This document shows, in pieces, positions 5,492 to 9,972 of a DNA stretch of 9,972 bases. Made by a program: the position numbers and the translations under genes. This DNA comes from an uncultured Parabacteroides sp. (lineage in GTDB: Bacteria; Bacteroidota; Bacteroidia; Bacteroidales; Tannerellaceae): positions 1 to 9,972 of the forward strand of contig CAAGLQ010000290.1 in the NCBI GenBank assembly GCA_900770835.1, written 5' to 3'. The notes below the pieces were generated by a model, which saw only the letters and a program-made list of their open reading frames with translations, made no database searches and was not told the DNA's origin. The first letter of the stretch is position 1. Each line of letters opens with the position of its first letter.

Positions 5492-7375
5492 TCACTTCGC
5501 ATAGGCATAGAGCTTGCGATAAAAGGGATGATGGGAGAGCGTCGTGGCATCTCCTAAGATAATCAGCTTCATGCGGGCACGGGTCATGGCCACGTTCATG
5601 CGACGCAGGTCGTTGAGAAAGCCGATTTTCCCCTCGGCGTTCGCGCGTACCAAGCTGATGAGGATCACGTCTCGCTCCTGCCCTTGGAAGCCATCCACCG
5701 TATGGATGGTGATGAGGGAGCGGAGGGGCTTGAAAAAGGGGTCTCGTTTGACGAGCGAACGCAGGTAATAGACCTGCGCCTTGTAGGGGGAGATCACCCC
5801 GAAGTCGATCCGCTCCTCCAAGACGCGTTCCTTCGTGATCTTCTCGACGTAGGCCTTGAGCCGGGCGATCAGCAGCTCCGCCTCCGGGCGGTTGATGCGG
5901 CTTTGGGTCTCCGCGTTGAGCTCCTCGGTGACCTCCAACTCCGACGTGTCGATCCAGCTGATCGGGCTGTCCCATTGCAGGATGCCTCGATGACTCACTT
6001 CGGGTGCCGCTCGCAGAGCCCCCTGGTAGAACCAGTCGGAGGAGAATCGCATGATCGCCTCGTGCATCCGGTATTGGATGGTGAGCAGCGAGACCGTATT
6101 CGGCCATCGCTCCGCAATCTTTTGCAGCAAAGTCTTTCCTAATCCCCCTCGTTCAGCCTCGACACATTTGATGGTGGGAGGCAGCTGCTGATGGTCTCCG
6201 GCCAAGATAACCCGGTCGGCCTTCCCGATGGCGATCCAGCAGGCCGCTTCGAGGGCTTGGGCAGCCTCGTCGATGAAGAGGGTGGTGAAATGGTGGTTGG
6301 TCAATACCCGGTGAGCCGCTCCCACCAAGGTACACGCCACGACACGTGCCTCGTCGAAGAGGGCGGCGTCGATTTGCAACTCCAGTTCAGTCGCTCTTCC
6401 CCGCAAACGGGAGAGGCGGTTACGCAGGGAGTCCCGATCCGCTCTGCTTCGTTTGCGCAGGGCCTGCTGCGCCTCCCGGATCGCTTTGCGGATGCCCCAT
6501 AGCTCCGTGTAATCCGGATGGCTCTCGAAACGGCGCTCATAGGTGAAGGAGAGCATCTTGTCGTTCACACGGGTGGGATTGCCGATGCGGAGGACGGGGA
6601 TGCCCCGATCCACCAACTTCTCGGAGATCCAATCGACGGCGGTATTGCTCTGGGCGCATACTAAAACTTGTGTCTCTCGATGCAGGGTCTCGTAAATCGC
6701 CTCCACCAACGTGGTGGTCTTCCCAGTACCGGGAGGGCCATGCACGATGGCCACCTCCTTGGCGGCCAAGACCCGGTTGACTGCGGCCTCCTGCGAGGCG
6801 TTGAGCCAGGGGAAACGGAGCGGGAACAGCTGACGGACATGGGGGCGTTCGCTCCCCAAGAAGGTCTCCCGAAGGTGCGCCAACAGGTTGTTCTTGGCCG
6901 TGAGCGTTTGGTCAAGGGCGGCGAACATCGCCCGATAGCTGGTCTCGTCGAAATAGAGTTGCACGCCCACCTCGTTGCTTTTCCCTTCCAATTCCACCAA
7001 GGCGGCGGGAGAGGGGAGGGCGACCACCATCCGATCCTCATGCACATAGCTGATGGTGGCGGAGAAGGTGAGGTAATGGAGCCGCCCGCTCAGGTCCTCA
7101 GTGAAAAAGCAGACGGGACGACCCGGCTCGAAGTTGTGCTCCACCTCACGGTCTTGCGTGCGACTCACCTCCACGACCAGCTGATTCAAGGCGTTGTAAT
7201 AGCTTCGCCCGGGTAGGACGGGATACCAGCAAAGTCCCTGTTGTATACGTCGTTGCAATCCCGTGCGTTCTGTCTGTTGCTCATACTGTGCCTTCTCATA
7301 GGCATATTCCACTTTCAGCAGTGCTTGCTGTTTGAGCAGGTCGGTGATGGCCGATGCGTAGTTGTTTTTTTCCAT
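5492..7375 (-). CDS. UPF1/IGHMBP2-like superfamily 1B helicase
   Basis: A 627-residue cytoplasmic ATP-dependent nucleic-acid helicase. It has the full set of SF1 motifs: Q195 upstream (LNASQEAAV), Walker A GPPGTGKT (213-220), motif Ia AQSNTAVD (241-248), motif II DEAAQ (369-373), motif III GDHQQLPP (393-400), motif IV region QYRMHEAI (434-441), motif V TVDGFQGQERD (559-569) and motif VI NVAMTRAR (594-601). The order and the DEAAQ/GDHQQLPP forms are those of UPF1-like (SF1B, 5'-3') helicases such as IGHMBP2. Residues about 295-340 form a charged helical insertion between motifs Ia and II, like the UPF1 family stalk. An N-terminal domain of about 180 residues precedes the motor and looks beta-rich in the middle. 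No nuclease or zinc cluster is seen. The role in bacteria is not established; DNA or RNA repair is plausible. Transcribed divergently from the cysteine desulfidase gene. Confidence 0.93.
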   Translation of the reverse strand: MEKNNYASAITDLLKQQALLKVEYAYEKAQYEQQTERTGLQRRIQQGLCWYPVLPGRSYYNALNQLVVEVSRTQDREVEHNFEPGRPVCFFTEDLSGRLHYLTFSATISYVHEDRMVVALPSPAALVELEGKSNEVGVQLYFDETSYRAMFAALDQTLTAKNNLLAHLRETFLGSERPHVRQLFPLRFPWLNASQEAAVNRVLAAKEVAIVHGPPGTGKTTTLVEAIYETLHRETQVLVCAQSNTAVDWISEKLVDRGIPVLRIGNPTRVNDKMLSFTYERRFESHPDYTELWGIRKAIREAQQALRKRSRADRDSLRNRLSRLRGRATELELQIDAALFDEARVVACTLVGAAHRVLTNHHFTTLFIDEAAQALEAACWIAIGKADRVILAGDHQQLPPTIKCVEAERGGLGKTLLQKIAERWPNTVSLLTIQYRMHEAIMRFSSDWFYQGALRAAPEVSHRGILQWDSPISWIDTSELEVTEELNAETQSRINRPEAELLIARLKAYVEKITKERVLEERIDFGVISPYKAQVYYLRSLVKRDPFFKPLRSLITIHTVDGFQGQERDVILISLVRANAEGKIGFLNDLRRMNVAMTRARMKLIILGDATTLSHHPFYRKLYAYAK

Positions 7376-7397
7376 TTCGTCCGCGAAACTACGAAAT
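7374..7397. repeat. 7-bp inverted repeat at the helicase start codon
   Basis: ATTTCGT (7374-7380) and ACGAAAT (7391-7397) are exact reverse complements with a 10-nt loop. An alternative shorter pairing, TTTCG (7375-7379) with CGAAA (7384-7388), is nested inside. It covers the helicase ATG and its 5' leader, where a hairpin could hide the start. It also contains a near-consensus minus-strand -7 box, TAGTTTCG (7391-7384), with one mismatch to TAnnTTTG. Confidence 0.4.
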
Positions 7398-7433
7398 AAA
7401 CGGTTTTCAGCGGAGAACTCCCGTTGTTTTTAC

Positions 7434-7441
7434 TACCTTTG
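7434..7441 (+). promoter_or_regulatory. -7 promoter box for the desulfidase-exporter operon
   Basis: TACCTTTG is an exact match to the Bacteroidetes -7 consensus TAnnTTTG, 24 nt upstream of the ATG at 7466. A convincing -33 TTTG is not present at the usual 19-21 nt spacing. The 90-nt gap 7376-7465 is the divergent control region for this operon and the helicase. Confidence 0.6.
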
Positions 7442-7465
7442 CCTTTCCTAAATTCTTTGAACAGT

Positions 7466-8752
7466 ATGGATGAGCAGACAAAACAAAGCATTATACGATT
7501 GATCCATCGGGAGGTGATTCCTGCCATTGGATGTACGGAGCCGATCGCTGTGGCCTTGGCCTGTGCGAAAGCGGCGGAGGTGTTGGGCGAGTGCCCCGAA
7601 CGTGTGGAGGTTTATTTGAGTGCTAATATCCTGAAGAATGCTATGGGAGTTGGCATTCCGGGCACGGGCATGGTGGGGTTGCCCATTGCCATCGCCTTGG
7701 GCTCGTTGATCGGCCGCTCCGCCTATGGCTTGGAGGTGCTGAAAGATCTCAATCCGGAGGGATTGGCTGCGGGCAAAGCGATGGTGGCGCGAAAATGTAT
7801 CTCCATTGCTTTGAAGGAAAATGTCGATAAATTGTATATTGAGGTGGTGAGCCATCGGGGTGACGATGAGAGCCGGGTGGTGATCAGCCATGTTCATACC
7901 CATTTCAGCTATATTGCCCGGGGTAGTGAGGTGCTGTTGAACGAGGAGTTAGGGGGTAGTAGCGAGGAACTGGAGGAGGATGACATTGCCTTGAACTTCG
8001 GACTGGTCTATGACTTCGCCATGCAGATGCCCTTGGAGGAGATCCGTTTCATCTTGGAGACGGCTCGGGTGAACGAGGCTGCTGCGAAGGCCTCGATGGA
8101 GGCCGGTTGCTACGGTCATACGATTAGCCAGACCTTCGCCGGGGAGTTTGGCAAACGGTTCTTGGGTGACTCCGCTTATACCCACATGTTGGCGATGACG
8201 GCGGCCGCCTGCGATGCCCGTATGGATGGAGCGATGATCCCGGTGATGAGCAATTCGGGCAGTGGCAACCAAGGCCTCTCCGCCACGTTGCCGGTCGTCT
8301 CTTTCGCCAAGGATATGCAGAGCAGCGAGGAACAGTTGATCCGGGCGTTGATGCTGAGCCATTTGATGGTGATCTATATCAAGCAGAGCTTAGGCCGTCT
8401 CTCCGCTTTGTGCGGTTGTGTGGTGGCCGCTACGGGTGCCAGCTGTGGCATCACCTACCTGATGGGAGGCAGCCGGGAGCAATTGACTTTCGCCATCAAG
8501 AATATGATCGGCAATATCACGGGTATGATCTGCGACGGGGCGAAACCCAGCTGTGCACTGAAGGTCTCCAGCGGTGTCTCAACGGCCATGCTTTCTGCCC
8601 TGATGGCGATGGAGCACAAGGTGGTGACCCCCGTGGAGGGCATCATCGACGAGGATGTGGATCGCTCGATCGCCAATCTGACCTCGATCGGCTCGAAGGG
8701 CATGGAGGCCACTGATCGCTTGGTGTTGGACATCATGACCGCTAAAGCCTGA
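7466..8752 (+). CDS. L-cysteine desulfidase-type protein (UPF0597 / serine dehydratase alpha family)
   Basis: A 428-residue cytoplasmic protein of the UPF0597/YhaM (CyuA) group, relatives of the iron-sulfur L-serine dehydratase alpha chain. Characterised members split L-cysteine into pyruvate, ammonia and hydrogen sulfide with a [4Fe-4S] cluster. The family cysteines are present: C23 in IGCTEP near the N-terminus, C316 and C318 in LCGCVV, C327 in GASCGI, and C356 and C363 in MICDGAKPSC; the last pair is a likely cluster-ligand element. SNSGSGNQG (262-270) is the conserved glycine-rich loop. The length is normal. An in-frame ATG at 7424 would add 14 residues, but it lies upstream of and across the -7 box, so the start at 7466 (MDEQTKQ) is preferred. 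Its stop shares one base with the next start, so a metal exporter is coupled to it. Substrate is inferred: cysteine is the best guess, with serine or a related amino acid possible. Confidence 0.9.
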   Translation: MDEQTKQSIIRLIHREVIPAIGCTEPIAVALACAKAAEVLGECPERVEVYLSANILKNAMGVGIPGTGMVGLPIAIALGSLIGRSAYGLEVLKDLNPEGLAAGKAMVARKCISIALKENVDKLYIEVVSHRGDDESRVVISHVHTHFSYIARGSEVLLNEELGGSSEELEEDDIALNFGLVYDFAMQMPLEEIRFILETARVNEAAAKASMEAGCYGHTISQTFAGEFGKRFLGDSAYTHMLAMTAAACDARMDGAMIPVMSNSGSGNQGLSATLPVVSFAKDMQSSEEQLIRALMLSHLMVIYIKQSLGRLSALCGCVVAATGASCGITYLMGGSREQLTFAIKNMIGNITGMICDGAKPSCALKVSSGVSTAMLSALMAMEHKVVTPVEGIIDEDVDRSIANLTSIGSKGMEATDRLVLDIMTAKA

Positions 8753-9660
8753 TGCCTATGGCTACACCGTCGGATCAACGCAAAAAGTCGATCGTACGGG
8801 TGACCTTGTTGGGCTCGGTGGGCAATCTCTTGCTGCTGATCTTCAAGTTTATCGCCGGTATTTGGGGGCATAGTAGCGCCATGGTGGCCGATGCGGTGCA
8901 CTCCTTTTCCGACTTCGTGACAGACATCGTGGTGCTGCTCTTCGTGCGGCTTTCTTCCAAACCGAAAGACCAAGACCACGAGTATGGGCATGGCAAATAC
9001 GAGACCTTGGCGACCACCTTCGTGGGGATCGTCCTGCTCTGTGTGGGCTTCGGCCTCTTCTGGGAGGGCGGTCAGAAGGTCTATCGCCATTTCTTCTTGG
9101 GTGAACCTTTGGAGAGCCCCGGCTGGATCGCTTTGGTGGCAGCCGTGGCCTCTATCGTGGTGAAGGAACTGCTCTATCAGGTCACCGCTTGGGTGGGGCG
9201 GAAAGAGCAGAGCCAGGTGGTGATCGCCAACGCATGGCACCATCGCTCCGACGCTTTTTCCTCCATCGGCACCATGTTAGGCATCGGTGGAGCCATTCTT
9301 TTGGGGGAGGATTGGCGGGTGCTCGATCCATTGGCGGGCATCATCGTCAGCCTCTTGATCGTGAAGGTCGCTTTGCAATTGGTCATTCCCGCCATCAACG
9401 ACCTCTTGGAGAAATCCCTGCCTAAGGAGATGGAGGAGGAGATCCTCTCGATCATCCGTCAGACACCGGGTGTCGGCTCTCCCCACAACCTGCGTACTCG
9501 TCACATCGGCAACAACATCGCCATCGAGGTGCATATCCGGGTGGATGGTGACATGACTGTCCATGCGGCTCACGAGCTAACCCGGCAGATCGAGCAGAAC
9601 CTCCGTCGGAAATATGGCGGAGACACTCACATCGCCCTGCATGTAGAACCTAATAAATGA
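8752..9660 (+). CDS. Cation diffusion facilitator metal exporter (Zn-type)
   Basis: A 302-residue inner-membrane protein of the CDF family, expected to export divalent metal in exchange for protons, as a dimer. Transmembrane segments lie at about 14-38, 43-66, 85-105, 125-145, 168-185 and 193-213, followed by a cytoplasmic C-terminal domain (about 222-302). The transport-site residues are visible: H50 and D54 in TM2 (AVHSFSD) and H163 and D167 in TM5 (HHRSD). The HxxxD/HxxxD arrangement favours zinc; E. coli FieF/YiiP has DxxxD in TM2. A loop DHEYGHGKYE (75-84) and C-terminal H261, H271, H274, H293 and H297 fit the metal-sensing domain. The ATG at 8752 shares its A with the upstream TGA; a second ATG two codons later (8758) is also possible. 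The overlap implies translational coupling with the desulfidase. Metal specificity is inferred from motif only. Confidence 0.92.
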   Translation: MPMATPSDQRKKSIVRVTLLGSVGNLLLLIFKFIAGIWGHSSAMVADAVHSFSDFVTDIVVLLFVRLSSKPKDQDHEYGHGKYETLATTFVGIVLLCVGFGLFWEGGQKVYRHFFLGEPLESPGWIALVAAVASIVVKELLYQVTAWVGRKEQSQVVIANAWHHRSDAFSSIGTMLGIGGAILLGEDWRVLDPLAGIIVSLLIVKVALQLVIPAINDLLEKSLPKEMEEEILSIIRQTPGVGSPHNLRTRHIGNNIAIEVHIRVDGDMTVHAAHELTRQIEQNLRRKYGGDTHIALHVEPNK

Positions 9661-9663
9661 ATG

Positions 9664-9690
9664 TAGAGACGTCACAAGGTGGCGTCTCTA
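9664..9690. terminator. Hairpin terminator between convergent genes
   Basis: TAGAGACGTCAC (9664-9675) pairs with GTGGCGTCTCTA (9679-9690) around a 3-nt loop: 12 pairs including one G-T. It starts 4 nt after the exporter stop and ends 6 nt before the upp stop, so it can serve both convergent transcripts. The flanks are T-rich on the plus strand (TTTGATTTAC) and AT-rich on the minus strand, without a long uninterrupted T-run. Confidence 0.75.
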
Positions 9691-9696
9691 TTTGAT

Positions 9697-9972
9697 TTAC
9701 TCTTTCTCCCCAAACGCCAGATCGCCGGCGTCACCCAAGCCGGGGACGATATAGGCATGTTTGTTCAGACTGGGGTCGATAGCGGCCACCCATAGAGTCG
9801 TGCGCTCGGAGGGCATCACGCTGGCCACGTAATCGACCGCCTGTTGGCTGGCGATGATAGCCGCCAAATGGATCCGCTCCGGTTGGCCTTTGGTCAGCAA
9901 GGCCTTGTAAGCTAACTCCATCGAGCCGCCAGTGGCCAGCATCGGATCAACCAGCAGCAACGTCTTTCCCTC
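9697..9972 (-). CDS. upp: Uracil phosphoribosyltransferase, C-terminal part (cut by window edge)
   Basis: The last 91 codons of a uracil phosphoribosyltransferase, the salvage enzyme that joins uracil to PRPP to make UMP in the cytoplasm. The frame is open to the right edge, where it reads EGKT, so the ATG at 9960 is internal and not the real start. Diagnostic motifs are the PRPP-binding loop LLVDPMLATGGS and the uracil-binding C-terminus AYIVPGLGDAGD followed by LAFGEKE. Both are characteristic of bacterial Upp (about 210 residues in full, so more than half lies beyond the edge). It converges on the metal exporter with a shared hairpin between them, so it is a separate transcription unit. 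No promoter is in view. Confidence 0.95.
   Translation of the reverse strand, partial: EGKTLLLVDPMLATGGSMELAYKALLTKGQPERIHLAAIIASQQAVDYVASVMPSERTTLWVAAIDPSLNKHAYIVPGLGDAGDLAFGEKE

Noticed and set aside
5492..7375. Helicase as part of a defence system
   Set aside because: The neighbours are a glycosidase and a metabolic enzyme, and no nuclease, methyltransferase or other defence-associated domain is in the window.
8455..9243. A 262-codon minus-strand open frame opposite the desulfidase-exporter junction
   Set aside because: It spans two well-supported plus-strand genes, and its composition (His/Gln/Pro rich, low complexity) is that of a shadow frame.
1..9972. CRISPR array, tRNA, rRNA, intact insertion sequence, phage or toxin-antitoxin genes
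   Set aside because: No regularly spaced repeats, cloverleaf-like sequences, transposase motifs or paired small ORFs were seen; almost all the sequence is covered by recognised genes.

Overview
This window looks like chromosomal DNA of a Bacteroidales bacterium (Bacteroides/Parabacteroides-type). The grounds are protein families and architectures typical of the group, Bacteroidetes-style -7 promoter boxes (TAnnTTTG) just upstream of two start codons, little sign of Shine-Dalgarno sites, and a lipoprotein glycoside hydrolase of family GH127. The genes are visibly GC-rich compared with the short AT-rich spacers. I cannot fix the genus from sequence alone.

Layout, left to right. (1) Positions 1-2474, minus strand: a phosphate module. 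A PiT-type phosphate permease with a C-terminal PhoU-like cytoplasmic domain is followed after 2 nt by the start of polyphosphate kinase 1, which runs off the left edge. This reads as phosphate uptake coupled to polyphosphate storage. (2) Positions 2475-2818: a non-coding stretch holding the permease leader, several inverted repeats, a possibly decayed and frameshifted coding relic, and a strong hairpin terminator. (3) Positions 2819-5441, minus strand: a GH127 lipoprotein (beta-L-arabinofuranosidase type) followed by a CutC-family TIM-barrel protein, led by a -7 box at 5473-5480. (4) Positions 5492-7375, minus strand: a stand-alone UPF1/IGHMBP2-like superfamily 1B helicase. (5) Positions 7376-7465: a 90-nt divergent promoter region. 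(6) Positions 7466-9660, plus strand: an iron-sulfur L-cysteine desulfidase-type protein (UPF0597/serine dehydratase-alpha family), whose stop codon shares one base with the start of a cation diffusion facilitator (Zn-type metal exporter). (7) Positions 9664-9690: a hairpin terminator between convergent genes. (8) Positions 9697-9972, minus strand: the C-terminal end of uracil phosphoribosyltransferase (upp), cut by the right edge.

The window is mostly housekeeping and metabolic. I see no CRISPR array, rRNA, tRNA, intact insertion sequence, phage or recognisable defence island, and no convincing wholly new system. The points most worth a second look are the permease-PhoU/ppk pairing with its structured leader, the possible coding relic or dispersed repeat at 2540-2748, and the translationally coupled cysteine desulfidase and metal exporter.
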